A stretch of 64,000 nt of DNA, from assembly GCF_004216555.1 (NCBI RefSeq), contig NZ_SGWQ01000004.1, forward strand, positions 434,001 to 498,000, read 5' to 3'. The position numbers were made by a program, and so were the translations under genes. Below, one piece after another: positions 26,578-38,082 of this stretch. Each line of letters starts with the position of its first letter. The first letter of the stretch is position 1. The notes under the pieces were generated by a model. The model had not been told where the DNA came from. It was given only the letters and a program-made list of their open reading frames with translations, and ran no database searches. Source of the stretch: Herbihabitans rhizosphaerae (lineage in GTDB: Bacteria > Actinomycetota > Actinomycetes > Mycobacteriales > Pseudonocardiaceae).

Positions 26578-26811
26578 TCAGAGGTGGACCACCGGGCAGG
26601 TCAGTGTCCGGGTGATCCCGTCCACGTTCTGGATCCGCGCGACCACGAGCTGGCCGAGCTGGTCGACGTTGTCGGCCTCGGCCCGCACGATCACGTCGTA
26701 GGGCCCGGTGACATCCTCCGCGGTGGTGACCCCGGGAATGTCGCCGATCTCGGCGGCGACCGCGGCGGCCTTGCCGACCTCGGTTTGAATCAGGATGTAT
26801 GCATGGACCAC
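26578..26811 (-). CDS. Stand-alone Lrp/AsnC ligand-binding domain
   Basis: 77 residues from GTG 26811, chosen because AAGGGG lies 7 nt upstream; an open frame extends further 5' without a site. The sequence VHAYILIQTEVGKAAAVAAE, then VTGPYDVIVRAEADNVDQLG, is the RAM (regulation of amino acid metabolism) domain of Lrp/AsnC regulators, here without any DNA-binding part. Such proteins form multimers that bind amino acids and may modulate full-length Lrp proteins. It is divergent from thiL with 107 bp between. Confidence 0.88.
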   Translation of the reverse strand: MVHAYILIQTEVGKAAAVAAEIGDIPGVTTAEDVTGPYDVIVRAEADNVDQLGQLVVARIQNVDGITRTLTCPVVHL

Positions 26812-26918
26812 GGCGCGCCCCTTCGTCTGTACAGGTCTGCTCAAGGTAGGAACGTGACCAGCAACGTACCGCAGTAATGGATCGACCGGCGATTCACAAT
26901 CTGTCATCGGAGGCAGTC

Positions 26919-27884
26919 GTGCGACCCGAGGACCGCGAGGCGCCGGAAACCGTCGCCGATCTTGGTGAGTTCAACCTCATTCGCCGGGTCACCTCCGGGC
27001 GCACACAGCCGGCCGCGACGCTGCTCGGGCCGGGCGACGACGCGGCGGTCGTGGTCGCCTCCGACGGGCGGGTCGTGGCGAGTACGGACGTTCTGGTCGA
27101 GGGCGTGCACTTCCGGCTCGACTGGTCGACTCCCGAGCAGGTCGGACGCAAGGCGGTGGCGGTCAACCTGGCCGACGTGGCCGCGATGGGTGCCACGCCG
27201 AGCGGGCTCTTGATCGGCTTGGCCTGTCCGTCCAGCACCCCGACCGCGATGATCGATGAGCTGACCACCGGCCTGTGGCACGAGGCGGCTCGCGCCCGGG
27301 TCGGCCTGGTCGGCGGCGACGTGGTGCGCTGCGACACGCTGGTGATCTCGATCACCGCGCTGGGCGATCTGCAGGGCCGCGAGCCGGTGACCCGGGCCGG
27401 CGCGATGCCCGGCGACGTGGTCGCGGTGGCCGGCCGGCTCGGCTGGGCGGCGGCGGGGCTTGCCGTGCTGGGCCGGGGTTTCCGCTCGCCGGTGAGCGTG
27501 GTGAGCGCGCACCGGTCGCCGGAGCCGCCGTATCCCGCCGGCCCGCAGGCGGCCGAGGCGGGCGCCACCTCGATGATCGACGTGTCCGATGGGCTGCTCG
27601 CCGATCTCGGGCACGTCGCCGAGTCGTCCGGGGTGGGCATCGACGTGCAGACCAAGCTGCTCGAGGTGCACCAGAGACTGATCGACGTGTCCTCCGCGCT
27701 GGGCGCCGACCCGCGAAACTGGGTGCTCACCGGGGGAGAGGACCACGCGCTGGCCGCGACGTTCCCCGGGCCGGACGCCGTGCCGCAGGGCTGGCGCACG
27801 ATCGGCACCGTGCGGCGCGGCAAGGGCGTGACCGTGGACGGCGAGACCTACGAGGGCCGATCCGGCTGGGAACATTGGCGGTAA
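26919..27884 (+). CDS. thiL: Thiamine-monophosphate kinase
   Basis: 321 residues from GTG 26919 with GGAGG 5 nt upstream. The PurM/ThiL-type ATPase motifs are present: LLGPGDDAAVV (Mg/ATP), STDVLVEGVHFRLDW, AVNLADVAAMGATP, LVGGDVVR and a late SDGLLADLGH plus TGGEDHALAATFP. It phosphorylates thiamine monophosphate to thiamine pyrophosphate. In mycobacteria it is linked to ung, here separated by four accessory genes. Confidence 0.96.
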   Translation: MRPEDREAPETVADLGEFNLIRRVTSGRTQPAATLLGPGDDAAVVVASDGRVVASTDVLVEGVHFRLDWSTPEQVGRKAVAVNLADVAAMGATPSGLLIGLACPSSTPTAMIDELTTGLWHEAARARVGLVGGDVVRCDTLVISITALGDLQGREPVTRAGAMPGDVVAVAGRLGWAAAGLAVLGRGFRSPVSVVSAHRSPEPPYPAGPQAAEAGATSMIDVSDGLLADLGHVAESSGVGIDVQTKLLEVHQRLIDVSSALGADPRNWVLTGGEDHALAATFPGPDAVPQGWRTIGTVRRGKGVTVDGETYEGRSGWEHWR

Positions 27885-27914
27885 TTCAGTGGACTCGTGA
27901 GGCATAATCTCTGT

Positions 27915-30320
<2,406 letters not shown>

Positions 30321-30340
30321 TCAGTGATGCTGGTCACTGA
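30321..30340. promoter_or_regulatory. Inverted repeat upstream of the aminopeptidase operon
   Basis: TCAGTGA-N6-TCACTGA (30321-30340) is a perfect palindrome 19 bp before the aminopeptidase start. A second, smaller repeat GGTGA-N9-TCACC (30342-30360) is adjacent. Likely an operator for an unidentified regulator. Confidence 0.45.
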
Positions 30341-30400
30341 TGGTGAATTGCCCGATCACCCGCCGGTAGCGACGTTCGTCTGGAATGCGAGTATCCGCAT

Positions 30401-30922
30401 ATGCCGATCTATGCCCTTGGTGATCGCGAGCCCGCGATCCACTCCGACGCGTACGTGCACCCGGACGCCACGGTGATCGGGAACGTCACGCTCGCCGCCG
30501 GTGCGTCGGTGTGGCCGCAGGCGGTGCTGCGCGGCGACTCCGGCACGGTCGAGGTCGGCGAGCGGACCAGCGTGCAGGACGGCACGGTGATCCACTGCAC
30601 GTCGTTCCACCCCGCCAAGATCGGCTCCGACTGCGTGATCGGGCACAACGTGCACATCGAGGGCGCGGTGATCGGCGACCGGTGCCTGATCGCCTCCGGG
30701 TCGGTGGTGCTCAACGGTGCGGTGATCGAAGATGGCGCGGTGCTGGGCGCGGGCGGTGTCGTGTCGTTCGACGGGCACGTGCCCGCGCGGTCCATGGCGC
30801 TCGGCGTTCCGGCGAAGGTGCGCGAGGGTCACGTGGTGCCCGAGGAGATGACCGCCGGCATCGTGCAGGTGTATCTGGACAACATCGCCACCTATCGCGA
30901 GGGCCTGCGGCGCCTGGACTAA
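30401..30922 (+). CDS. Gamma-class carbonic anhydrase family protein
   Basis: 173 residues of left-handed beta-helix hexapeptide repeats (VHPDATVIGNVTLAAGASVW and VLRGDSGTVEVGERTSVQDG). The metal-binding His residues are in VIHCTSFHPAKIG and GHNVHIEG, in the usual gamma-CA positions. Proteins of this kind are cytoplasmic trimers with zinc or iron; some actinobacterial members have no measured hydratase activity. ung follows after 9 bp, suggesting co-transcription. Confidence 0.9.
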   Translation: MPIYALGDREPAIHSDAYVHPDATVIGNVTLAAGASVWPQAVLRGDSGTVEVGERTSVQDGTVIHCTSFHPAKIGSDCVIGHNVHIEGAVIGDRCLIASGSVVLNGAVIEDGAVLGAGGVVSFDGHVPARSMALGVPAKVREGHVVPEEMTAGIVQVYLDNIATYREGLRRLD

Positions 30923-30931
30923 GGTCGCTCC

Positions 30932-31609
30932 GTGGCCGCACGACCGCTCAGTGAAATCGTCGAAGCAGGATGGGCTGAGGCGCTCGCCCCCGTCGCCGGC
31001 AAGGTTGCCGAGATGGGCGAGTTCCTCCGCGCGGAGATCGCCGCCGGCCGGCAGTATCTTCCCGCCGGGGAACACGTGCTGCGCGCGTTCACCCAGCCGT
31101 TCGCCGACGTGCGAGTGTTGATCGTGGGGCAGGACCCGTACCCGACACCGGGGCACGCGATCGGGCACTGCTTCTCGGTGGCGCCGGACGTGCGCCCGCT
31201 GCCGAAGAGCCTGATCAACATCTACAAGGAGTACTGCGAGGACCTCGGCCACCCGCCGCCGGCCAACGGCGATCTGTCGCGGTGGGCGGAGAACGGTGTG
31301 CTCCTGTTGAACAGGGCGCTCACCGTCGCGCCGCACAAGCCGAACTCCCACCAGGGCAAGGGGTGGGAGGACGTCACCGAGCAGGCGATCAAGGCGCTGG
31401 CCGCCCGGGGTGGTCCGCTGGTGGCGATCCTGTGGGGCCGCAACGCGCGCAACCTGCGGCCGATGCTCGGGCAGGTGCCGTGCGTCGAGTCGGCGCACCC
31501 GAGCCCGCTGTCGGCGCACAACGGCTTCTTCGGCTCACGCCCGTTCAGCCGCGCGAACGAGCTGCTGACCAAGCAGGGCGGCGAGCCGGTCGACTGGAAG
31601 CTGCCGTAG
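30932..31609 (+). CDS. ung: Uracil-DNA glycosylase
   Basis: 225 residues, GTG start. Family-1 UDG motifs are complete: the water-activating loop [20 protein letters not shown], the 4-Pro region, [11 protein letters not shown], and the leucine-intercalation loop [21 protein letters not shown]. It removes uracil from DNA in base-excision repair. The last gene of the thiL-ung conserved stretch. Confidence 0.97.
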   Translation: MAARPLSEIVEAGWAEALAPVAGKVAEMGEFLRAEIAAGRQYLPAGEHVLRAFTQPFADVRVLIVGQDPYPTPGHAIGHCFSVAPDVRPLPKSLINIYKEYCEDLGHPPPANGDLSRWAENGVLLLNRALTVAPHKPNSHQGKGWEDVTEQAIKALAARGGPLVAILWGRNARNLRPMLGQVPCVESAHPSPLSAHNGFFGSRPFSRANELLTKQGGEPVDWKLP

Positions 31610-31719
31610 CGCTGAAGACGTCAAGTGCGGCCGTGTCAGAGGGTCACAGTTGGCTCTCTATGTAATCCCTGTGTGGGCGAAGTCGAACCACAAGGCAGCG
31701 TGGCAAGAGCTTCGCCGGT

Positions 31720-32172
31720 ATGACCACACTCGAACTGCCCCGGCGAGCCGGCGAACGGCCCCGCACCGGACCCGAAGTGCCACACGTCCAGCTCAGCCAG
31801 AACGTCCCACCGGAGATCACCGACGAGCTGAAGTCGTGGATGTCCACCGCACTCGACGGCGCGGTGATCAAGCCGAGCGAGATCTCCGAGCCGGGCTCGC
31901 TCGCCTTCTTCGTGAACGGTGCGCCGGGAGCCGTCCTGCTGCCGCCGCGCCTGGACGCCGAATTCGTGCACGTCCACCGGGACGGCAGCCTGCACATGGC
32001 GCTGTCCGCAGGGGACCAAGCCTCGCTGATCGACGCCGGTTGGGGAGAACGGCATCCGCTGTACGGGCCGGTCGTCAACGTCGTGATGCTGTACGGCCCG
32101 CGCGATCGCGACGAGCTGGAGATCGCGAAGAAGGTCGTGCTCGCGGCACACCGCTACGCCACGACCGGGTGA
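31720..32172 (+). CDS. DUF5519-type small protein
   Basis: 150 residues without signal peptide. The segment LIDAGWGERHPLYGPVVNVVMLYGPRDRDEL resembles the DUF5519 ('luciferase family') proteins of actinobacteria, in which a W-G-E-x-H-P block is conserved; there is no evidence of luciferase activity. No neighbour gives a clue. It is convergent with rpmB, and a bidirectional hairpin follows. Confidence 0.65.
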   Translation: MTTLELPRRAGERPRTGPEVPHVQLSQNVPPEITDELKSWMSTALDGAVIKPSEISEPGSLAFFVNGAPGAVLLPPRLDAEFVHVHRDGSLHMALSAGDQASLIDAGWGERHPLYGPVVNVVMLYGPRDRDELEIAKKVVLAAHRYATTG

Positions 32173-32177
32173 AAGAT

Positions 32178-32212
32178 CGAGGCCCGGCGGGGGATGTCCC
32201 CACCGGGCCTCG
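32178..32212. terminator. Bidirectional hairpin between convergent genes
   Basis: CGAGGCCCGG (32178-32187) pairs with CCGGGCCTCG (32203-32212); GGGG-ATGT-CCCC extends the stem inside. It lies after the DUF5519 gene and after rpmB, whose ends face each other. Confidence 0.75.
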
Positions 32213-32233
32213 GATCAAGCCTCGTCAGACGGC

Positions 32234-32425
32234 TCAGCCGCGAACGACCTTGCCCGCCTTGATGCAGGAGGTGCACACGTTCATGCGCTTCTTCTGCGAG
32301 GGGCCGATCTTCGCGTGCACGGTCTGGATGTTCGGGTTCCACCGGCGGTTGGTACGCACGTGAGAGTGCGAGACCGACTTGCCGAAGCCCGGCCCCTTGC
32401 CGCAGACGTCGCAAACGGCAGCCAC
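32234..32425 (-). CDS. rpmB: 50S ribosomal protein L28
   Basis: 63 residues from GTG 32425 with GAAGGAG at a good distance. The sequence [20 protein letters not shown], then [12 protein letters not shown] and [13 protein letters not shown] is L28. Both CxxC pairs are present, so this is the zinc-binding (C+) form rather than a zinc-starvation paralogue. Confidence 0.97.
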   Translation of the reverse strand: MAAVCDVCGKGPGFGKSVSHSHVRTNRRWNPNIQTVHAKIGPSQKKRMNVCTSCIKAGKVVRG

Positions 32426-32599
32426 GTCAGACACTCCTTCAGGTTTGCTCGGAAGTGGTGCGCACGGCCACGATGGGCCACAGCACACGAGCCCGGGCCG
32501 GCCGGGCAGCTAGCACAGCGTAGCCGGTGCGCCGCGAGTGCTCCAAACCGGGGCCGTGATATCTCGTTACCCTCGCCCAGACACCAGAGGAGGGTGACC

Positions 32600-34234
32600 G
32601 TGCTGCAGGCCTTGGACGCCGCCGCGATCCGGCAGTGGGCCGCCGGCTGCGTCCAGGTGCTCAACGCCGGCCGGGACGAGATCAACAGGATCAACGTGTA
32701 CCCGGTCGCCGACGCCGACACCGGGTCCAACCTGCTCGGCACCGTGCGCGCCGGCCTGGAGGAACTGCTGCGCGCGCCGGCCGACGAGCGCACGGGCGCC
32801 GGCACGGCCGTCGCCGTGCTCGCCAGGGGCGCGCTGGCCGGCGCCCGGGGCAACTCCGGCGTGATCCTGTCCCAACTGCTGCGCGGGTTCGCCGAGCCGC
32901 TGTCCACTGTGGACGCGATCGGCCCGGCTGAGCTGGCCGGCGCGTTGGACCGGGCTGCCGAGCTGGCGTCGTGCGCGGTGAGCGACCCCGTGCCCGGCAC
33001 GATGCTGTCGGTGGCCGGCGCGGCGGCGCGAGCCGGTCGGGACACCGGCGCGGACGACCTGGACAGGGTGGTGACCGCCGCGGTCGCCGCCGCGGAGAAG
33101 GCGCTCGCGGAGACGCCGAACCAGCTGGCCGTGCTGGCCGAGGCCGGCGTGGTGGACGCCGGCGGGCTCGGCGTCGTGCTGATCCTGCGCGCGCTGGCGA
33201 CCGTCGTGGCCGAGGGCCGGGTGACTCCGGACGCGGTGAGCATCGTGCCGCCCGCGCCGAGCGACGAGCACACCTCGATCACCGTGCGCGAGGCCGGCTC
33301 CGAGGCGTACGGCTACGAGGTGATGTACCTGCTGGACGTCACTGATCAGTCCAAAGTGGACACTCTGAGGGAAGAGCTGTCCGGGTTGGGCGACTGCGTG
33401 TCGGTCGCCGGGGACGGGCGCGGCCTGTGGACCGTGCATGTGCATTGCAACGACATCGGCACCGCGATCGAGTTCGGCGTGGAGGCCGGCCGTCCGCACC
33501 AGATCAGGGTGGCCCGGTTCGCCGACGGTCCGCAGGAGCAGCCGAGCCGGTTCCTGTCCGACCGCGCGGTCGTGGTGGCGGTGCGCGGCGGGGGACTGGC
33601 CGAGCTGTTCGCCGCCGAGGGCGCCTCGGTGTTCACCGCCGCCGACGACGAGCCGGACGCGTACCGGCTGCTGGACGTGATCACCGAGACCGGCGCGGCC
33701 CAGGTGACCGTGCTGCCGGGCGATGTCGGTCTCACCGCGGTGGCCGACGAGGCGGCGATCAGGGCGGTGGCCGGCGGGCAGGACGTGCTCGTGGTGCCGT
33801 GTTCGTCGCCGGTGCAGGCGCTCGCCGCGCTCGCCGTGCACGATCCGCGGCGGCGCGCCGGGGACGACGTGGTGTCGATGGCGGAGGCGGCGGCCGCCAC
33901 CCGTCGCGGTGAGGTCATGATCGCCAAGGGTGAGGCGATCACCTGGGTCGGCGCCTGCAAAGCTGGTGACGTGCTCGGGTTCGCCGACGGCGAGGTGGTG
34001 ATCATCGAGCCGGGCCCGGCCGGTGAGTCGCAGACCGTCGGCACCGCGCGTGGCGTGCTGCGGCTGATGCTGGCCTCCGGTGGTGAGCTGGTGACGGCGG
34101 TGATGGGCGTGAGCGCTCCGGCGGGCCTCGCGTCCGAGTTGGAGGAGTTCGTGCGGCACGAGCACCCGGAGGCGGACCTGGTGTGCTACGACGGCGGTGA
34201 ACTCGACGCGGTGATCATGTTCGGAGTGGAATGA
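32600..34234 (+). CDS. DAK2 domain kinase, FakA-like
   Basis: 544 residues from GTG 32600 (GAGGAGG upstream; GTG 32594 also possible). Residues 1-200 are a DAK2 / dihydroxyacetone-kinase-like domain with the nucleotide and Mg motif PVADADTGSNLLGTV and GARGNSGVILSQLLRG. The rest matches the YloV/FakA C-terminal parts. In Firmicutes FakA phosphorylates FakB-bound fatty acids; a DegV-type FakB is not adjacent here. The 1-bp spacing to recG implies translational coupling, as in mycobacteria and other actinobacteria. Confidence 0.9.
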   Translation: MLQALDAAAIRQWAAGCVQVLNAGRDEINRINVYPVADADTGSNLLGTVRAGLEELLRAPADERTGAGTAVAVLARGALAGARGNSGVILSQLLRGFAEPLSTVDAIGPAELAGALDRAAELASCAVSDPVPGTMLSVAGAAARAGRDTGADDLDRVVTAAVAAAEKALAETPNQLAVLAEAGVVDAGGLGVVLILRALATVVAEGRVTPDAVSIVPPAPSDEHTSITVREAGSEAYGYEVMYLLDVTDQSKVDTLREELSGLGDCVSVAGDGRGLWTVHVHCNDIGTAIEFGVEAGRPHQIRVARFADGPQEQPSRFLSDRAVVVAVRGGGLAELFAAEGASVFTAADDEPDAYRLLDVITETGAAQVTVLPGDVGLTAVADEAAIRAVAGGQDVLVVPCSSPVQALAALAVHDPRRRAGDDVVSMAEAAAATRRGEVMIAKGEAITWVGACKAGDVLGFADGEVVIIEPGPAGESQTVGTARGVLRLMLASGGELVTAVMGVSAPAGLASELEEFVRHEHPEADLVCYDGGELDAVIMFGVE

Positions 34235-34235
34235 C

Positions 34236-36425
34236 ATGGTGTCCTTCGAGGACAAGCTGGACGGCCTGCTCGGCACGAAGTCGGCGAAGGCACTCGCCGC
34301 CGCGCTGGACATCCACACGGTCGGCGGCCTGCTGCGGCACTACCCGCGCCGGTACGTCAAGCGCGGTGATCTGACCAGGATCGCCGGCCTCGACGTCGGC
34401 GAGCACGTCACCGTCATGGCCAGGGTGGTGAACAAGCGCGAACGCAGGATGCAGCAGCGCGCCGGCAAGATGACCGAGGTGACCGTCACCGACGGCGAGC
34501 GTCAGCTACAACTGGTGTTCTTCCGGAGGGTGACGGGGCTGGACAAGCTCCGCATCGGCGAGGTCGGGCTGTTCGCCGGCAAGGTGACGCGGTTCAACCG
34601 CACGCTGCAGCTCGCCCACCCGGACTTCAAGGTGCTGGAGAGCGAGGACGGGGTCGACGCCTCCGAGACGTTCCTGCGCACGCTCATCCCGGTGTACCCG
34701 GCGACCGAGAAGCTGCCGTCCTGGCGCATCGCCAACTGTGTCGAGCAGGTGCTGGCCGTCTGGGACGGCACGGAGGATCCGCTGCCCGCCGAATGGCTCG
34801 ACCGGCACAAGATGCTCGACCTGACGACCGCGCTGCGCGATCTGCACATGGGGTACGACTGGGCGGCGATCGAGCGTGCGCGCAAGCGGCTGAAGTGGGA
34901 CGAGGCGTTGGCCGTGCAGCTCGCGCTGGCGCAGCGGCGGTTCGCGGCGGGGGCTCGGCCCGCGCCCGCCTGCCCGCGCACGGACGGCGCGATCCTGGAC
35001 GCGTTCGACGCGCGGCTGCCGTTCGAGCTGACCGAGGGGCAGCGCGAGGTCGGTGAGGTGGTCGCGGCCGATCTGTCCGGCGAGCACCCGATGAACCGGC
35101 TGCTGCAGGGTGAGGTCGGCAGTGGAAAGACGATCGTCGCGCTGCGGGCGATGTTGCAGGTGGTGGACTCCGGGCGGCAGGCGGCCCTGCTCGCGCCGAC
35201 CGAGGTGCTCGCGGCACAGCACGCCCGCTCGGTGCGCCAGATGCTCGGCGATCTCGCCATGGCCGGCGAGTTGGGCGGCGCGGAGAAGGCCACGCGGCTG
35301 GCCCTGCTGACCGGTTCTTTGCCTGCCGCGCAACGGAAGCAGGCGTTGCTGGACGCGGCGAGCGGGTCGGCCGGCATCGTGGTCGGCACGCACGCGCTGA
35401 TCCAGGACACGGTCCAGTTCGCCGACCTCGGGTTCGTCGTGGTGGACGAGCAGCACCGGTTCGGTGTCGAGCAGCGGGACGCCCTGCGCACGCGGGCGGG
35501 CGAGGACACCAGCCCGCACGTGCTGGTGATGACCGCGACGCCGATTCCGCGCACGGTGGCCATGACCGTCTACGGCGATCTGGAGGTCTCGTCGCTGCGC
35601 GAGCTGCCCCGCGGCCGCTCGCCGATCGGCACCAACGTCGTGCCGGCGGCGGAGAAGCCGTCATGGCTGGATCGGGCGTGGCAGCGCATTCACGAGGAGG
35701 TGGCCAAGGGTCACCAGGCCTACGTGGTGTGCCCGAGGATCGGTGACGCGCCGTCCGCCGGCGAGGACGTCGACGCCGAAGAGTCCACTGTGGACAGTGA
35801 AGAGGAACGGCGTGCGCCGCTGGCGGTCAACGAGGTGGGCCCGATGCTCGCCGAGGGCCCGCTGGCCGGGTTGCGGCTCGGCGTGCTGCACGGCCGGCTG
35901 CCCGCCGACGAGAAGGACTCGATCATGCGCGCGTTCGCCGCCGGCGAGTTGGACGTGCTCGTGGCCACCACGGTGATCGAGGTGGGCGTGGACGTGCCGA
36001 ACGCGACGGTCATGGTGATCATGGACGCGGACCGGTTCGGCGTGAGTCAGCTGCACCAGCTGCGCGGCCGGGTGGGCCGGGGGAGCGCGCCCGGTTTGTG
36101 CCTGCTGATCACCGACGTGCCGGACGGCACCTCGACGCGCGAGCGGCTGGACGCCGTCGCGTCCACTGTGGACGGTTTCGAACTGTCCCGGGTGGACCTG
36201 GAGATGCGTCGCGAGGGCGACATCCTGGGTGCGTCGCAGTCCGGCAAGAACTCCGGGCTGCGGATGCTCTCGCTGCTGCGCGACGAGGAGACGATCACCG
36301 CCGCGCGGCACGAGGCCGCCGCGCTGATCGCCGACGACCCCGAGCTGCGCCGATCTCCAGGACTCGCCGCGATGGTGTCCGACCTGGTGGACACCGACCG
36401 CGCCGAGTACCTGGAGAAAGCCTGA
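34236..36425 (+). CDS. recG: ATP-dependent DNA helicase RecG
   Basis: 729 residues. An N-terminal wedge/OB domain (HYPRRYVKRGDL) is followed by SF2 helicase motifs: Walker A LQGEVGSGKTIVALRA, motif II VVVDEQHRFGVEQR, TATPIPRT, and motif VI QLHQLRGRVGRG. It remodels stalled forks and Holliday junctions. An acidic insert near residue 515 carries two Ser-Thr-Val-Asp sites encoded by the 13-bp palindrome (35783 and 36161 regions). Co-transcribed with the DAK2 gene. Confidence 0.97.
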   Translation: MVSFEDKLDGLLGTKSAKALAAALDIHTVGGLLRHYPRRYVKRGDLTRIAGLDVGEHVTVMARVVNKRERRMQQRAGKMTEVTVTDGERQLQLVFFRRVTGLDKLRIGEVGLFAGKVTRFNRTLQLAHPDFKVLESEDGVDASETFLRTLIPVYPATEKLPSWRIANCVEQVLAVWDGTEDPLPAEWLDRHKMLDLTTALRDLHMGYDWAAIERARKRLKWDEALAVQLALAQRRFAAGARPAPACPRTDGAILDAFDARLPFELTEGQREVGEVVAADLSGEHPMNRLLQGEVGSGKTIVALRAMLQVVDSGRQAALLAPTEVLAAQHARSVRQMLGDLAMAGELGGAEKATRLALLTGSLPAAQRKQALLDAASGSAGIVVGTHALIQDTVQFADLGFVVVDEQHRFGVEQRDALRTRAGEDTSPHVLVMTATPIPRTVAMTVYGDLEVSSLRELPRGRSPIGTNVVPAAEKPSWLDRAWQRIHEEVAKGHQAYVVCPRIGDAPSAGEDVDAEESTVDSEEERRAPLAVNEVGPMLAEGPLAGLRLGVLHGRLPADEKDSIMRAFAAGELDVLVATTVIEVGVDVPNATVMVIMDADRFGVSQLHQLRGRVGRGSAPGLCLLITDVPDGTSTRERLDAVASTVDGFELSRVDLEMRREGDILGASQSGKNSGLRMLSLLRDEETITAARHEAAALIADDPELRRSPGLAAMVSDLVDTDRAEYLEKA

Positions 36426-36442
36426 GCTAGCGGGACCCTGAG

Positions 36443-37972
36443 TTAGCGGGACTGCGCGGGCTGCTTCTGCTGCCCGGCGGAGTTTTTCTTGTCGTCCTGC
36501 TGGTTGTTGGCCTGCTGCGACTTGGCGTCGCCGGAGTTGTCCTGCAGGCCGCTGGTTGCCGCCGCGAAGTGCTTGCGTGCCTCGTCCATCGCCGCGAAGG
36601 TCGCCGACAGCTGCTCGGAGACCCGACGCTCGTGGTCCGAGGCGGCCTTCTCGCGCTCGTCCGCGAAGGCAAGACGCCGCTCGGTCTCCTCGGAGACCTT
36701 CTTCTCCTTGGCCTGCAGGTCGGCCTGGCGCCGGGACAGCTCCTTGTCCACCGCCTGCTGCTTGGCCGCGATCTCGTCCTCGATGGACGCGGCCCGCCGC
36801 TCGGCGTCGGACACGAGCTTGGCCGCCTGGTCCTGAACGGCCTTCTCCCGCTCGGCGACGAGCTTGTCGGACTTGGCGCGCTGCTCGGCGAGCTGACGCT
36901 CGACGTTCTGCTGCTTGGCGACGATCGATTCCTCGATGCCGGCCGCGTGCTGCTGCGCCTCGGCGACCAGCTTGTTCGCCTGCGTCTCCGCCGCCTTCTC
37001 CCGGTCGGCGACCAGCTTCTCCATCTTCTCGCGGCGGTCGGCCAGCGCGGCGTCGCTCTCCGACGCCCTGCGCTCGGCGTCCAGGATGAGCTGGGTGCTG
37101 CGCTCCTGCGCGGCCGCCTCCTGCTCGCCGATCCGGCGCCGGACCTCGTCCTCCTGTGCGGCGAGCGAGTTCTCCAGCTCGCGCTCCAGCGCGGCGCGCT
37201 GCTCGGCGGCCTCGGAGTCCATCGCATCACGCCGCTGAGTCGCCTCGGCGAACAGTGCGGCGATCCGGTCCTCGTTGGCCCTGGCGTTGCGCTCGTTCTC
37301 CGCGTGCGCGTCGGACAGGAGCTTCTCGTGCTCGGCGACCAGCGAGGCCTTGCGCTGTTCGTGCTGCTTGTTCAGCTCGTCGTGGTGAGCGCGGTAGGCC
37401 GTCTCCAGCTCCTCGCGGCGCTTCTCCGCCTTGGCGACGATGTCGTCGGCCTGCTTGCGCTGCTTCGCGGCCTGCGCTTCGGCCTGCTGCTGGATCTTCC
37501 CGGCGGCGGCTTCCGCGGCACGCCTGGTCTCGGCGGCGCGGGCGTCTGCCTCGGTCCTGGTGTTGGTGGCCGCGCGGTCGGCGTCGGAACGCGTCTGCTT
37601 GGCGTACTCCTCGGCCTCCGACTTGGTGTTGTGCGCGTACTCGTCGGCCTGGCGCTTGAACTCGGCGATCTCCTCCTCGGCGAGCTGCATCATCAAGCGC
37701 ACGCGCTCGGTCATGCTCTCGGTGCTCGCCGGGTTCGCGCTGAGTCGATTCAGCCGCGCCTTGGTCTCCAGGAGTTGCTGCTGCACGCTGCCGAGCGTCT
37801 TGGACAGCTCGCCAACCTGCGCCTGCGCCTCCTGGCGGGACTTGGTCGCGTTCTTGAGGTCATACGTCAGCCTGGTGACACGCTCGTTGACCTGCCGCTG
37901 GTTGTACCCGCGCAGGACCGTGTCGAAATGAGGCAGCTTGGGGGACGACTCGGTGTCGTCGTTCGCGGACAT
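36443..37972 (-). CDS. FilP/Scy-like coiled-coil cytoskeletal protein
   Basis: 509 residues. Residues about 15-35 (FDTVLRGYNQRQVNERV) form a DivIVA-like N-terminal motif. Residues 40-480 are almost continuous charged coiled coil. A 51-residue repeat is visible: EKLVADREKAAETQANKLV to RAKS, then DKLVAEREKAVQDQAAKLV. The preceding unit (QLILDAERRASESDAAL) is offset by 40, one 11-mer short. This 51-residue heptad/hendecad pattern defines the Streptomyces polarity proteins FilP and Scy. The Gln/Asn-rich tail is disordered. It probably acts in tip growth with DivIVA. It is convergent with recG. Confidence 0.85.
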   Translation of the reverse strand: MSANDDTESSPKLPHFDTVLRGYNQRQVNERVTRLTYDLKNATKSRQEAQAQVGELSKTLGSVQQQLLETKARLNRLSANPASTESMTERVRLMMQLAEEEIAEFKRQADEYAHNTKSEAEEYAKQTRSDADRAATNTRTEADARAAETRRAAEAAAGKIQQQAEAQAAKQRKQADDIVAKAEKRREELETAYRAHHDELNKQHEQRKASLVAEHEKLLSDAHAENERNARANEDRIAALFAEATQRRDAMDSEAAEQRAALERELENSLAAQEDEVRRRIGEQEAAAQERSTQLILDAERRASESDAALADRREKMEKLVADREKAAETQANKLVAEAQQHAAGIEESIVAKQQNVERQLAEQRAKSDKLVAEREKAVQDQAAKLVSDAERRAASIEDEIAAKQQAVDKELSRRQADLQAKEKKVSEETERRLAFADEREKAASDHERRVSEQLSATFAAMDEARKHFAAATSGLQDNSGDAKSQQANNQQDDKKNSAGQQKQPAQSR

Positions 37973-38036
37973 GCGGCTACTTTAGTGGTCGCCCCGGCGG
38001 GTGATACCGCCGCTACGGTGAAGCTTTGTAAAAGAC

Positions 38037-38070
38037 ACGTTGGGCCCGGTCAGAGGCCCGGGCCCAACGT
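38037..38070 (-). terminator. Intrinsic terminator of the MMPL gene
   Basis: A 13-bp perfect stem (ACGTTGGGCCCGG at 38037-38049 and its complement at 38058-38070, loop of 8). On the minus strand it follows the MMPL stop and is succeeded by GTCTTTTAC, a short T-run, giving a Rho-independent terminator. Confidence 0.8.
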
Positions 38071-38082
38071 GATCATCAGTGG

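Noticed and set aside
36443-37972. Cellulose-binding or surface protein
   Set aside because: Such names are attached to FilP-like proteins in some databases, but there is no signal peptide and the sequence is cytoplasmic coiled coil.
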